This document shows positions 45,719-54,913 of a stretch of 64,000 nt of DNA, one piece after another. Origin of the DNA: Streptomyces sp. NRRL F-5727 (GTDB lineage: Bacteria; Actinomycetota; Actinomycetes; Streptomycetales; Streptomycetaceae); NCBI RefSeq assembly GCF_000719555.1, contig NZ_JOGX01000022.1:1-64000 (forward strand), read 5' to 3'. The translations under genes were made by a program, and so were the position numbers. The notes beneath the pieces are model-generated. The model saw only the letters and a list, made by a program, of their open reading frames with translations, had not been told where the DNA came from and did not search any database. The stretch's first letter is position 1; each line of letters starts with the position of its first letter.

Positions 45719-46639
45719 GTGGGCAAGCGGGGAGCGCCTGACCGGCGCCGACAGAACCGACATAGCGGGAGGAGCCGCCGCGGGGGGACGCGTGTCACGC
45801 GCCGCGGCCGGCTCGTCCTGTCGACCCTGGTCCTGATGGGCGTCTCGCTCGGCGCGGGCGTGGCGCTCGCGCACTTCCAGAGCGAGGTGGAGCTGCGCGC
45901 CGGCGCGGCCAAGGCCCCGGCGGCCGGGGCGCCGGCGCCCACGACGACCGCCGCCCCGACGCCGACCCGCACGGCCTCGCCGAAGCCGAAGCCGAAACCC
46001 AAGCCGAAACCGAAACCCAAGGCCACCGCCAAGCCGACGCCGACGGCGACCGGGAAGAAGTCCGTGACCGTGCCGCAGTCCGGCCGGGGCACCTTCACCA
46101 CCGCCTCCGCCTCCGGCGGCGTCACCGGGGAGAGCGGCACACTGCGCCGCTACCGGGTGCAGGTCGAGGAGGGGCTGGAGCTGTCGGCCCGGGAGACCGC
46201 CGCCGAGATCGAGGCGATCCTGGCCCATCCGCGCAGCTGGGCCGCGCACGGCCGGGGCCGTTTCCAGCTGGTCGAGTCGAACGCCGACTTCGTGATCCGG
46301 ATCGCCACCCCCGACACGGCGGACGCGCTCTGCGCCCGGCAGGGCCTCAACACCCACGGCGAGCTGAACTGCGAGACCACCGACGGGGTCGTGGTGAACC
46401 TCAAGCGGTGGATGCTGGGCTCGCCGACCTTCGCGGGGCCGCCGGAGGAGTACCGGCACCTGATCATCAACCACGAGGTCGGGCACGAGATCGGCATCCG
46501 GCAGCACATGGGCTGCGGCGGTCCGGGCAAGCTCGCACCCGCGATGATGCAGCAGATCAAGGGACTCAACGGCTGCCGTTCGAACGCTTTTCCGTATGAC
46601 GAAGACGGGGTCTACATCACCGGTCCGATCGTGTCATGA
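45719..46639 (+). CDS. DUF3152 exported metalloprotease-like protein
   Basis: The 306-aa product starts at a GTG with a GGGGGG site. A very basic n-region (28 residues) precedes a signal/anchor helix, then a Lys-Pro dipeptide linker (about residues 80-100). The domain from residue 125 carries HEVGHEIGIRQH at 252-263: an HExxH zinc motif with a third His, one residue further than in metzincins. This points to an extracellular zinc peptidase, although activity is not established for DUF3152. Confidence 0.85.
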   Translation: MGKRGAPDRRRQNRHSGRSRRGGTRVTRRGRLVLSTLVLMGVSLGAGVALAHFQSEVELRAGAAKAPAAGAPAPTTTAAPTPTRTASPKPKPKPKPKPKPKATAKPTPTATGKKSVTVPQSGRGTFTTASASGGVTGESGTLRRYRVQVEEGLELSARETAAEIEAILAHPRSWAAHGRGRFQLVESNADFVIRIATPDTADALCARQGLNTHGELNCETTDGVVVNLKRWMLGSPTFAGPPEEYRHLIINHEVGHEIGIRQHMGCGGPGKLAPAMMQQIKGLNGCRSNAFPYDEDGVYITGPIVS

Positions 46640-46772
46640 TGCGCATGGGACGGCGCGCGAGGCAGCACGCCTCCTGAGGGGACCGGGGCTCCCGTGGCGC
46701 CTTCCGCAGCGAGCGGAGGCCGTGCGCGGTGGAGCAGACCGCTACCCGGTAGTGCGTACCGAGGAGACAGCG

Positions 46773-47642
46773 ATGTCACTCTTCCCGGGTTCTCCGGATT
46801 CCACCGCGGCGGACGAGGCGTCCGAGGCGACGCCCAACCTCGACTTCGCGGGCACCACACCGTACGAGGACTACGTCCAGGCGGACGTCCTCACCCACCT
46901 CCAGCACCTCCGCTCCGACGACCCCGGCGAGATGGTCTTCCTGGTCACCACCCAGGTCATGGAGCTGTGGTTCACCGTCATCGTCCACGAGTGGGAGACC
47001 GCGAGCCGCGCGCTGCGCGAGGACCGGCTGCCGGTCGCCGTCGACGCGCTGAAGCGCTCGGTGCGCGAGCTGGAGGCGCTCAACCACTCCTGGCGCCCGC
47101 TCGCCCAGCTCACCCCCGCCCAGTTCAACTCCTACCGCGGCGCCCTCGGCGAGGGCTCCGGCTTCCAGTCGGCGATGTACCGCCGCATGGAGTTCCTGCT
47201 CGGCGAGAAGTCGGCGTCCATGCTCGTCCCGCACCGGGGCGCGCCCCGCGTCCACGCCGAGCTGGAGAAGGCGCTCCACGAGCCGAGCCTCTACGACGAG
47301 GTGCTCGGCCTGCTCGCCCGGCGCGGCCTGCCCGTCCCGCCGTCCGTCCTCAGCCGCGACCTCACCCGGCGGTACGAGCCGTCGCCGCAGGTCGAAGCCG
47401 TGTGGGCGGGGCTCTACGCGGAGCCCGAGGCCGACGGCAACGCCGAGCTGGTCCGCCTCGGCGAGGCGCTCAGCGACGTCGCCGAACTGGTCTGGCGATG
47501 GCGCAACGACCACCTGGTGGCGACCCGCCGCGCGATGGGCGCCAAAACCGGCACCGGCGGCTCCGCGGGGGTGGCCTGGCTGGAGAAGCGTGCACAGAAG
47601 AACGTGTTCCCCGAGCTCTGGACGGCCCGTAGCCATGTCTGA
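46773..47642 (+). CDS. kynA: Tryptophan 2,3-dioxygenase
   Basis: The 289-aa heme dioxygenase has the family segments DEMVF-type HLQHLRSDDPGEMVFLVTTQ, QFNSYRGALGEGSGFQSAMY and the C-terminal WRWRNDHLVATRRAMG with the heme-ligand region. It opens the indole ring of tryptophan to N-formylkynurenine. The ATG at 46773 follows GAGGAG. Its stop overlaps the kynureninase start by 8 bp, so the genes are translationally coupled. Confidence 0.95.
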   Translation: MSLFPGSPDSTAADEASEATPNLDFAGTTPYEDYVQADVLTHLQHLRSDDPGEMVFLVTTQVMELWFTVIVHEWETASRALREDRLPVAVDALKRSVRELEALNHSWRPLAQLTPAQFNSYRGALGEGSGFQSAMYRRMEFLLGEKSASMLVPHRGAPRVHAELEKALHEPSLYDEVLGLLARRGLPVPPSVLSRDLTRRYEPSPQVEAVWAGLYAEPEADGNAELVRLGEALSDVAELVWRWRNDHLVATRRAMGAKTGTGGSAGVAWLEKRAQKNVFPELWTARSHV

Positions 47643-48834
47643 CCTGTACGAGCGAGCCCTCGAGCTCGACGCCGCCGACCCGCTGGCCGGCCACCGCGCC
47701 GCATTCGCCCTCGACGAGGAGACCGTCTACCTCGACGGCAACTCGCTCGGTGCGCTCCCCGCGCACGTCCCCGCCCGGATGGCCGACGTCATCGGCCGCG
47801 AGTGGGGCCAGCTGCGGATCCGCTCCTGGGACGAGTCGGGCTGGTGGACCGCCCCCGAGCGGATCGGCGACCGGATCGCCCCGCTGGCCGGCGCCGCCGC
47901 CGGCCAGATCGTGGTCGGCGACTCGACCAGCGTGAACGTCTTCAAGGCGGTCGTCGCGGCCACCCGGCTCGCCGGGGAGGGACGCGACGAGATCCTCGTG
48001 GACGCCTCGACCTTTCCCACGGACGGGTACATCGCGGAGTCCGCCGCCCGGATGACCGGTCACCGGATCGTGGCCCTCGACCCGGCCGACATCCCCGCCG
48101 CGGCGAACGAACGGACGGCGCTCGCGCTCGTCAACCACGTCGACTATCGCACCGGCCGCCTCCACGACCTGCCCGGCACCACCGCCGCCCTCCACGCGGC
48201 GGGCGCCCTCGCCGTCTGGGACCTGTGCCACAGCGTCGGCGCGCTGCCCGTCGGCCTCGACGAGCACGGCGTGGACCTGGCCGTCGGCTGCACCTACAAG
48301 TACCTGAACGGCGGCCCCGGTTCGCCCGCGTTCCTGTACGTCGCCGAGCGCCACCAGGACCGCTTCGACTCGCCGCTGCCGGGCTGGACCTCGCACGCCG
48401 ACCCCTTCGGCATGGACTCCGGCTACCGGCCGGCGGGCGGCGCCGTGCGGGGCCGCGTCGGCACCCCCGACATCCTGTCCATGCTGGCCCTGGAGGCGGC
48501 GCTCGACGTGTGGGACGGGGTCACCGTCGACGCCGTCCGCGCCAAGTCCCTCGCCCTCACGGACCTCTTCCTGGAGTGCGTGCGGGCGTACGTCCCCGAG
48601 GGCCGGGTCACGCCGATCACCCCCGAGCGGCACGCCGAGCGCGGCAGCCAGGTCGGACTGGCCTGCGCGGACGCGGCCGCCGTCATGCCGGAGCTGATCC
48701 GCCGCGGCGTCGTCGGCGACCTGCGCCCCGGCCTCCTGCGGTTCGGCTTCACCCCGCTGTACGTCGGCTTCGCGGACACCGAGCGGGCGGCCCGGGTCCT
48801 CGCCGACGTGCTGGCGGAGACGCCGGCGTCGTAG
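47635..48834 (+). CDS. kynU: Kynureninase
   Basis: The 399-aa PLP enzyme has the PLP lysine in CTYKYLNGGPGSPAFLYV and the N-terminal VYLDGNSLGALP. It cleaves kynurenine to anthranilate and alanine. It starts inside the end of the tryptophan dioxygenase gene. A hairpin and an alpha/beta hydrolase of formamidase type follow, which would supply the missing middle step. Confidence 0.96.
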   Translation: MSDLYERALELDAADPLAGHRAAFALDEETVYLDGNSLGALPAHVPARMADVIGREWGQLRIRSWDESGWWTAPERIGDRIAPLAGAAAGQIVVGDSTSVNVFKAVVAATRLAGEGRDEILVDASTFPTDGYIAESAARMTGHRIVALDPADIPAAANERTALALVNHVDYRTGRLHDLPGTTAALHAAGALAVWDLCHSVGALPVGLDEHGVDLAVGCTYKYLNGGPGSPAFLYVAERHQDRFDSPLPGWTSHADPFGMDSGYRPAGGAVRGRVGTPDILSMLALEAALDVWDGVTVDAVRAKSLALTDLFLECVRAYVPEGRVTPITPERHAERGSQVGLACADAAAVMPELIRRGVVGDLRPGLLRFGFTPLYVGFADTERAARVLADVLAETPAS

Positions 48835-48889
48835 CGGCCGAATCACCGTCGGTGGACGGCCGGTGACCGGTCGTCAGATGGGATCTTCA

Positions 48890-48935
48890 CCTGATCTGCG
48901 GGGCCCGGACCCTGATACGGTCCCCGCAGGTCAGG
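48890..48935 (+). terminator. Hairpin between kynU and the formamidase-like gene
   Basis: CCTGATCTGCGGGG (48890-48903) pairs with CCCCGCAGGTCAGG (48922-48935), one G-T wobble, with a smaller GGACC/GGTCC stem inside. It lies 55 bp after kynU and 38 bp before the next start. It could end the kynAU transcript or act as an attenuator within one longer operon. Confidence 0.6.
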
Positions 48936-48972
48936 CCGATTCGGCCCCGTCACCGAGAGGTTGGAACACGCC

Positions 48973-49842
48973 ATGCCGGACCCCGCCGCGCGCGACGCCG
49001 CCGAAGAGGCATCGGCCTTCTCGCACCCGGCCGTCCCGCCCGACGCCACCGCCGCGTACGGCGAACACCCCGACCAGGTCATCGACTTCTACGCCCCCAG
49101 GACCGGTACGGGGCGCGCCCCGCTCGTCGTCGCCCTGCACGGCGGCGCCTGGCGGGCGCCCTACGACCGCCACCACCTCGGGCCCTTCGCGGACTTCCTC
49201 GCCCGCCGCGGCTTCGCCGTCGCCAGCGTCGAGTACCGGCGCGGCCCCGGCCTGCCCCAGCAGGACGGTACGGCCCCGGTCGCCGGCCGCTGGCCGGAGA
49301 CCTTCGACGACGTCGCCGCCGCCCTCGACGCGCTGCCGGACCTCGCCGCCGTCCACCTGCCGGACGCCGACCCGCACCGTACGGTCCTCACCGGGCACTC
49401 GGCCGGCGGCCAGCTCGCCCTCTGGGCCGCCGCCCGGCACGTGCTGCCGGCCGGCTCCCCCTGGCGGCTGCCCGCCCCGCCCCCGCTGCGCGGGGTCGTC
49501 GCCCTCGCCCCGATCGGGCACTTCGAGCGCGCCCGCGAGCTGGACGTCTGCGGCGGGGCGATCACCCAGCTGCTCGGCGGCGAGGAGGCGTACGAGGAGC
49601 GGGCCGCCGCCACCGACCCGGCGCGGCTGCTGCCCACCGGCATCGCCACCACCCTCGTCCAGGGCCGCGCGGACCTCACCGTCTTCGCCGAGGTCGCCGA
49701 CGCCTTCGTGGAGGCGGCCGCGAAGGCGGGCGAGACGGTCGGCCTGACGCTCCTGGAGGACGTCGGCCACTTCCCGCTGATCGACCCGGCGGCCGACGCG
49801 TGCGCGGTGGTCGCGGAGGAGCTCGCCCAGCTCGCGTTCTGA
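48973..49842 (+). CDS. Alpha/beta hydrolase, probable kynurenine formamidase (HGGxW type)
   Basis: The 289-aa protein has the oxyanion motif HGGAW followed by RAPYD, and the nucleophile in TGHSAGGQLA. Asp in GRADLTVF and His in EDVGHFPLI complete the triad. HGGxW is the hallmark of the eukaryotic/yeast-type kynurenine formamidase. With kynA and kynU next to it, hydrolysis of N-formylkynurenine is the natural assignment. The ATG at 48973 follows GAGAGG. Alternatively it is a general carboxylesterase. Confidence 0.85.
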   Translation: MPDPAARDAAEEASAFSHPAVPPDATAAYGEHPDQVIDFYAPRTGTGRAPLVVALHGGAWRAPYDRHHLGPFADFLARRGFAVASVEYRRGPGLPQQDGTAPVAGRWPETFDDVAAALDALPDLAAVHLPDADPHRTVLTGHSAGGQLALWAAARHVLPAGSPWRLPAPPPLRGVVALAPIGHFERARELDVCGGAITQLLGGEEAYEERAAATDPARLLPTGIATTLVQGRADLTVFAEVADAFVEAAAKAGETVGLTLLEDVGHFPLIDPAADACAVVAEELAQLAF

Positions 49843-49936
49843 GCCCGCCACGGCCTCGTAGTACTCAAGGGGGACGGCCCGGGATCCGCATCCAGCCGGA
49901 CGCGGGCCTCCCCGGGCCTTCCGTACCGTGGACGGC

Positions 49937-51256
49937 GTGAACCCGACACAGACCCCCGACACGGGCAGCCGCAGCCCCGAGCTCCGCATGACGTTGGACG
50001 CCATCGGCGGTCTGCGTGAGGACCTCTCCGGCGACGCCCTCTCCTACCGTCCGCTGCCCCGGCTCGCGCCGGACAGCCCCGTGCTGCGCTTCCTGCCCCG
50101 GCGGCTGCGCCCGCACGCCGTGCTGCTGCCGCACGCGGCGATCGCCTTCCTCGCCCTGGTGACCTTCCTCCTGGGCTTCGACGAGATCAACGACACCGTC
50201 GGCCCGGTCGCCCTCGTCACCTGCGTGGTGCCGACGGCCGCCGTGCTCCTCACCCTGATCCGCCCCGCCCCGGCCTTCTGGCTGTCGATCTGCTCGACGC
50301 CCTTCGTCGCCTACCTGACCGGGTACGACGGCTGGCCCTGGGCGCCGAGCTCCTTCGCCGCCCACCTCTTCGTCCTCGTGATCGTCGCCCTGCGGACCCG
50401 GCCCCGCACCGCCGCCTGGATGTGGGCGGTCACCGCCGCGTACGCCACCTTCACCGCCTTCTTCCTGGGCATGGGCTCGGGATACGGCTTCAACGGCGCC
50501 GAGATGCTGTTCTTCTCCGCCCTCTTCCTGCTGGTCATCGCCGTCGTCCAGATCCGCAGCCAGGCCGTCCGCGAGGTCACCGCCCAGCAGACCGTCACCG
50601 CCGTCGAGCGGTCCCGGCGGACCCTCCTCGAAGAGCGGACCACCATCGCCCGCGAGCTGCACGACGTCGTCGCCCACCACATGTCGGTGGTCGCCATCCA
50701 GGCCGAGGCCGCGCCCTACCGGGTGGAGAACCCGCCGCCGGAGCTGGAGCAGGCGTTCCGCACCATCCGGGAGAACGCGGTCGCCGCCCTCACCGAGCTG
50801 CGCCGCATCCTCGGTGTCGTCCGCGCGGAGGACTACGAGGCCCCCGACGCCCCGCAGCCGACCCTCGCCGACCTCGACGGCCTGGTCGCCAACGTCCGGG
50901 AGGCCGGGCTCGACGTGACCGTGACGGTGACCGGCGCGGTGCGCGAGCTGCCGCAGGGCGTGGAGCTGTCCGCGTACCGGATCGTCCAGGAGGCGCTGTC
51001 GAACGTGCTGCGGCACGCGCCCGGCGCCCCGGCGAAGGTCGAGGTCAGCCATGTCCTCGGCGGTCTCGGCCTGCGGATCGCCAACGGCCCGGCGCGCGGC
51101 CTGGTGAAGCCCTCGCCGGGGGCGGGCCACGGCATCACGGGCATGCGGGAGCGTGTCACGATGCTCGGCGGCGAGATGACCGACGGGCCGACCGAGGACA
51201 GCGGCTACGAGGTCGCCGTCTTCGTCCCCGTCCAGCGGGAAGGGGCCGACCAGTGA
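49937..51256 (+). CDS. NarL-type sensor histidine kinase
   Basis: The product is 439 aa from a GTG at 49937; another GTG at 49928 is in frame. No ribosome site is obvious, so the mRNA may be leaderless. About five membrane helices (residues 45-200) carry no large extracytoplasmic domain. A HisKA_3 box ARELHDVVAHHMSVV holds the phospho-His, and the ATPase domain has RIVQEALSNVLRHA and GAGHGITGMRERV. The response regulator gene overlaps by 4 bp. The signal is unknown; small membrane-sensing kinases of this type often sense envelope or antibiotic stress. Confidence 0.94.
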   Translation: MNPTQTPDTGSRSPELRMTLDAIGGLREDLSGDALSYRPLPRLAPDSPVLRFLPRRLRPHAVLLPHAAIAFLALVTFLLGFDEINDTVGPVALVTCVVPTAAVLLTLIRPAPAFWLSICSTPFVAYLTGYDGWPWAPSSFAAHLFVLVIVALRTRPRTAAWMWAVTAAYATFTAFFLGMGSGYGFNGAEMLFFSALFLLVIAVVQIRSQAVREVTAQQTVTAVERSRRTLLEERTTIARELHDVVAHHMSVVAIQAEAAPYRVENPPPELEQAFRTIRENAVAALTELRRILGVVRAEDYEAPDAPQPTLADLDGLVANVREAGLDVTVTVTGAVRELPQGVELSAYRIVQEALSNVLRHAPGAPAKVEVSHVLGGLGLRIANGPARGLVKPSPGAGHGITGMRERVTMLGGEMTDGPTEDSGYEVAVFVPVQREGADQ

Positions 51257-51915
51257 TCAGGGTGCTGATCGTCGACGACCAGATCATGGTCCGTGAGGGC
51301 TTCTCCGTGCTGCTCGGCGCGATGCCGGACATCGAGGTCGTCGGGGAGGCCGTCAACGGCCGGGAGGCCGTCGCCCAGGTCGCGGCCCTCCGCCCGGACG
51401 TGGTCCTCATGGACATCCGGATGCCCGAGCTGAACGGCATCGAGGCCACCCGGGAGATCGTCGCCGCCGACGCGGACGCCAAGGTGCTCGTCCTGACCAC
51501 CTTCGACCTCGACGAGTACGTCTACCAGGCGCTGCGCGCCGGCGCCTCCGGCTTCCTCCTCAAGGACGCCTCCGCGCGGCAGCTCGCCGAGGGCGTCCGG
51601 GTCGTCGCGGCCGGGGAGGCGCTGCTCGCGCCGACCGTGACGAAGCGGCTCATCACCGAGTTCGCGAAGTCCGCCGACACCGCGCCGAAGGCGCCCGCCG
51701 TCTCCCAGGTCGGCGAACTCACCGAGCGCGAGACGGAGGTCCTGGTGCTGATCGCCCAGGGCCTGTCCAACCAGGAGATCGCCGGCCACCTCGTCGTCGC
51801 CGAGTCGACGATCAAGACGCACGTCAGCCGGATCCTGGTGAAGCTGGGCCTGCGCGACCGGACCCAGGCGGCGGTCTTCGCGTACGAGGCGCGGCTGGTC
51901 CAGGTCGGGCGCTAG
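51253..51915 (+). CDS. NarL/FixJ-type response regulator
   Basis: The 220-aa protein has a receiver domain (acidic pair in LIVDDQ, phospho-Asp in VVLMDIRMPELNG, Lys in FLLKDAS) and a LuxR helix-turn-helix (ELTERETEVLVLIAQGLSNQ, then STIKTHVSRILVKLGL). The GTG start overlaps the kinase stop (GTGA), so they are coupled. The stop TAG is also the first base edge of the palindromic element that follows. Confidence 0.96.
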   Translation: MIRVLIVDDQIMVREGFSVLLGAMPDIEVVGEAVNGREAVAQVAALRPDVVLMDIRMPELNGIEATREIVAADADAKVLVLTTFDLDEYVYQALRAGASGFLLKDASARQLAEGVRVVAAGEALLAPTVTKRLITEFAKSADTAPKAPAVSQVGELTERETEVLVLIAQGLSNQEIAGHLVVAESTIKTHVSRILVKLGLRDRTQAAVFAYEARLVQVGR

Positions 51916-52087
51916 GCCCTGTCGTCACACTCCCGCCTGCCCCGCGACGCCATGCACGCGCTCTCGCCGCACCGGGCACAAGCCCACGTACGTCCAGTAC
52001 GAGCGCTCGCGCCCGGCACGCCGAGAGCACGCACCTGACGCCGCAGGGCCGCCCTTCGGGCAACGGCGGGAGTGCGACGACAGGGCC
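51915..52087. repeat. MITE-like imperfect palindrome with 23-bp terminal repeats
   Basis: The ends 51915-51937 (GGCCCTGTCGTCACACTCCC...) and 52065-52087 are inverted repeats, 22 of 23 matching. The interior is also largely self-complementary, so the 173-bp unit folds into one long hairpin. It has no coding capacity and begins exactly at the stop codon of the response regulator. It is likely a non-autonomous repeat of a kind found in many copies in streptomycetes. No clear target-site duplication is seen. Confidence 0.78.
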
Positions 52088-52118
52088 TGGCGGCCGGTAC
52101 GGGGGTAGCGTCCGTGCC

Positions 52119-53339
52119 ATGGACGCCGTCGCCGCATTCGACCCCTGGTCCCCGGAGTTCGTCGCCGACCCGTACCCCGCGTACGCCGCGCTGCGGGAGG
52201 GCGGGCGGGCGCACTGGTACGGGCCCGCCCGGCAGTGGCTCGTCCCGCACCACGCGGACGTGTCGGCGCTGCTGCGGGACCGGCGGCTCGGGCGGACGTA
52301 CACCCACCGCTTCGGCCACGAGGAGTTCGGGCGCCCGGCCCCCGACCCGCGGCACGAGCCCTTCCACACCCTCAACGACCACGGGCTGCTCGACCTGGAG
52401 GGCGCCGACCACACCCGGATCCGGCGGCTGGTGTCGAAGGCGTTCACGCCGAGGACGGTGGAGAAGCTGGCGCCGACGGTACGGGAGCTGGCCGCCGGCC
52501 TGGTCGGCGAGCTGGTCGCGGCGGGCGGCGGCGACCTCCAGGCGGCGGTCGCGGAACCCCTGCCGGTCGCGGTGATCGCCGCGATGCTCGGCGTCCCGGA
52601 GGAGGACGAGGAGCGGGCCATGCTGCGGCCCTGGTCGGCGGCGATCTGCGGGATGTTCGAGCTGAACCCGTCGGAGGAGACGGCCCGGCGGGCGGTCCGG
52701 GCGTCGATCGAGTTCTCCGGCTATCTGCGGGAGCTGATCGCGCGGCGGCGGTCCGACCCGGGCGACGACCTGATCTCGGCGCTGATCGGGGTCGAGGAGC
52801 TGACCGAGCAGGAGATGATCTCCACCTGCGTGCTGCTGCTGAACGCGGGGCACGAGGCGACCGTGAACACCGCGACGGGCGGGGTGTGGACGCTGCTGCG
52901 GCACGGGAGGTGGGACCCGTCCCTGTCGGCGGACCTGTCGTCGGATCCCGGGAAGTTGTCCACAGCTGTGGACGAACTCCTGCGGTACGACACGCCGCTC
53001 CAGATGTTCGAGCGCTGGGTCCTCGACGACATCGAGATCGGCGGGACCGTCATCCCCCGCGGTTCGGAGGTCGCGCTCCTCTTCGGCTCCGCCAACCGCG
53101 ACCCGGCCCGCTTCGGCCCCACCGCGGACGCGCTCGACCTGACCCGCGCGGACAACCCCCACGTCACCTTCGGCGCGGGCATCCACTACTGCCTGGGCGC
53201 GCCCCTGGCCCGCCTCGAACTCGCCTCGCTCTTCGCCGAGTTGCTGCGGCAGGCGCCGGGAATGCGGCTCGCCGCGGACCCCGTCCGGAAACCCGGTTAC
53301 GTGATCCGCGGCTTCGAGTCGCTGCTCGTGGAGGTGTGA
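52119..53339 (+). CDS. Cytochrome P450, CYP107-like
   Basis: The 406-aa P450 has the I-helix LLNAGHEATVNT, the ExxR in DELLRYD and the heme loop FGAGIHYCLGAPLARLE with Cys358. The sequence and position suggest relation to S. coelicolor CYP107U1 (SCO3636), by recall. It is a class I bacterial enzyme that needs separate ferredoxin and reductase, neither of which is adjacent. The substrate is unknown. The ATG at 52119 lies 32 bp after the palindromic element. Confidence 0.93.
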   Translation: MDAVAAFDPWSPEFVADPYPAYAALREGGRAHWYGPARQWLVPHHADVSALLRDRRLGRTYTHRFGHEEFGRPAPDPRHEPFHTLNDHGLLDLEGADHTRIRRLVSKAFTPRTVEKLAPTVRELAAGLVGELVAAGGGDLQAAVAEPLPVAVIAAMLGVPEEDEERAMLRPWSAAICGMFELNPSEETARRAVRASIEFSGYLRELIARRRSDPGDDLISALIGVEELTEQEMISTCVLLLNAGHEATVNTATGGVWTLLRHGRWDPSLSADLSSDPGKLSTAVDELLRYDTPLQMFERWVLDDIEIGGTVIPRGSEVALLFGSANRDPARFGPTADALDLTRADNPHVTFGAGIHYCLGAPLARLELASLFAELLRQAPGMRLAADPVRKPGYVIRGFESLLVEV

Positions 53340-53344
53340 GCCCG

Positions 53345-54913
53345 TCAGACCTGGAGGTCGCGGCGGCGCAGGGCCGCCAGGCCGGCCGTGGTGAGGGCCG
53401 CCGCCAGGGCGGTGAGGAGGAGGACCGGGGTCCAGGTCATCTCGGGGCCCGGCAGCTTGGGCAGATGGGCGAAGGGGGACACGTTCAGCACGCCCCGCGG
53501 GAGGTCCAGCGCCGGGCCGATCCAGCCGAGCGCCAGGCAGAGTCCGGCGACCGCCCAGCCGCCCCCGGCCGCCCGGGGCACCGCGCCCCACAGCAGCGTC
53601 GCCACGGCCGCCAGGGTCCAGACGGCCGGCAGCTGGGCCAGCGCCGCGCCGAGGACGGGCCCGTACGCGCCGCCGAAGCCGAGGGAGAGCCCGAGGCCCG
53701 CCGCGAGGAGGATCAGCGCCGAGCCGGCGAACGCGGGGACGAGGTGGCCGGCCGCCCAGCGGAGCCGGCCGAGGGAGCCGGCGAGGAGGGGTTCGGCGCG
53801 GCCGGAGGTCTCCTCGGTGTGCGCCCGCAGCACCGCGCCGACCGCGTACAGCGCGGCGAGCATCCCGAAGAGGGAGACCATCGTGGCGAGGAAGGCGTCG
53901 GTGAGGGCGGCCTGGCCGCCCATCCGCTCGAAGATCTCCCGGGCCTTCTCGTTGTCACCGACCAGCTCCGCCGCCCCTTCGGCCATGCCGCCGAAGACGA
54001 GTCCGCCGAGCAGGAAGCCGAGCCCCCAGCCGGTCAGCGCGCCGCGCTGGAGCCGGAAGGCGAGCGCCCCGGCCGTGGCGAGCCGGCCGGCGGCCGGGCC
54101 GGGCCGGGTGGCGAGGAAGGAGGCGCCGACGTCGCGGCGGGCGGCGAGCCCGTACGCGAGGACCGTCTGGGCGAGCACGGCGGCGGCGATCAGCAGCAGC
54201 ACCCACCAGCGCTCCCCGCCGTAGGCGCGGACGTTCTCCGCCCAGCCGACCGGCGAGAGCCAGGTGAGGACGGAGGAGCCGGAGGCGTCCCCGGAGTCGC
54301 CGGCCGCGCGCAGCACGAACGCCAGGCCGAGGACGCCGCCCGCGATGCCCTTGGCGAGCCGGGCGCTCTCGGTGAGCTGCGCGGCGAGCGCGGCGACGGT
54401 CGCGAAGACCATGCCGGTGCCGCCGACGGCGAGGCCGAGCGCGAGCGCCCCGGCGAGGCCCTGGCCGGCCAGCCCGGCGACGATCAGCAGCGCGGCGGCC
54501 GCGTTGAGCGTGAGCGCGGCGAGGAGCGCGGAGGTGAGCGGCGCACGGCGGCCCACCGCCCCGGCGGAGAGCAGTTCCTGACGGCCCGTCTCCTCCTCCT
54601 CGCGGGTGTGCCGGACGACGACGATGAGCGAGGCGACGGCGGCGAGGACGGCGGCGAAGGTGCCGAAGCGCCAGGCGACGAGCCCGCCGAGGGAGTCGGA
54701 GAAGACCGGCCCGTAGAGGGAGCGCAGGGAGCTGTTGGCGGTCATGGAGGCGGCGAGTTCGGCGCGCGCCTCGGCCGTGTCGTACAGCCCGCCGAGGGAG
54801 CCGGGGCCGGAGGCGACGAGGCCGCCGGTGACCAGGGCCCACAGCGGGATGGCCAGCCGGTCGCGGCGGAGCGCGAGCCGGGTGAGGGTGCCGGTGCCGG
54901 CGAGCGCGGTCAT
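53345..54913 (-). CDS. ABC exporter permease
   Basis: The 522-aa product has about 12 hydrophobic helices in two similar halves (residues 1-270 and 290-522), as in the TnrB3-like polyketide-exporter permeases. Each half has a charged loop with [10 protein letters not shown] or [19 protein letters not shown]. It overlaps the ATPase gene by 4 bp, so the two form one exporter. The substrate may be an antibiotic or lipid-like compound. Export of a P450 product is possible but untested. Confidence 0.92.
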   Translation of the reverse strand: MTALAGTGTLTRLALRRDRLAIPLWALVTGGLVASGPGSLGGLYDTAEARAELAASMTANSSLRSLYGPVFSDSLGGLVAWRFGTFAAVLAAVASLIVVVRHTREEEETGRQELLSAGAVGRRAPLTSALLAALTLNAAAALLIVAGLAGQGLAGALALGLAVGGTGMVFATVAALAAQLTESARLAKGIAGGVLGLAFVLRAAGDSGDASGSSVLTWLSPVGWAENVRAYGGERWWVLLLIAAAVLAQTVLAYGLAARRDVGASFLATRPGPAAGRLATAGALAFRLQRGALTGWGLGFLLGGLVFGGMAEGAAELVGDNEKAREIFERMGGQAALTDAFLATMVSLFGMLAALYAVGAVLRAHTEETSGRAEPLLAGSLGRLRWAAGHLVPAFAGSALILLAAGLGLSLGFGGAYGPVLGAALAQLPAVWTLAAVATLLWGAVPRAAGGGWAVAGLCLALGWIGPALDLPRGVLNVSPFAHLPKLPGPEMTWTPVLLLTALAAALTTAGLAALRRRDLQV

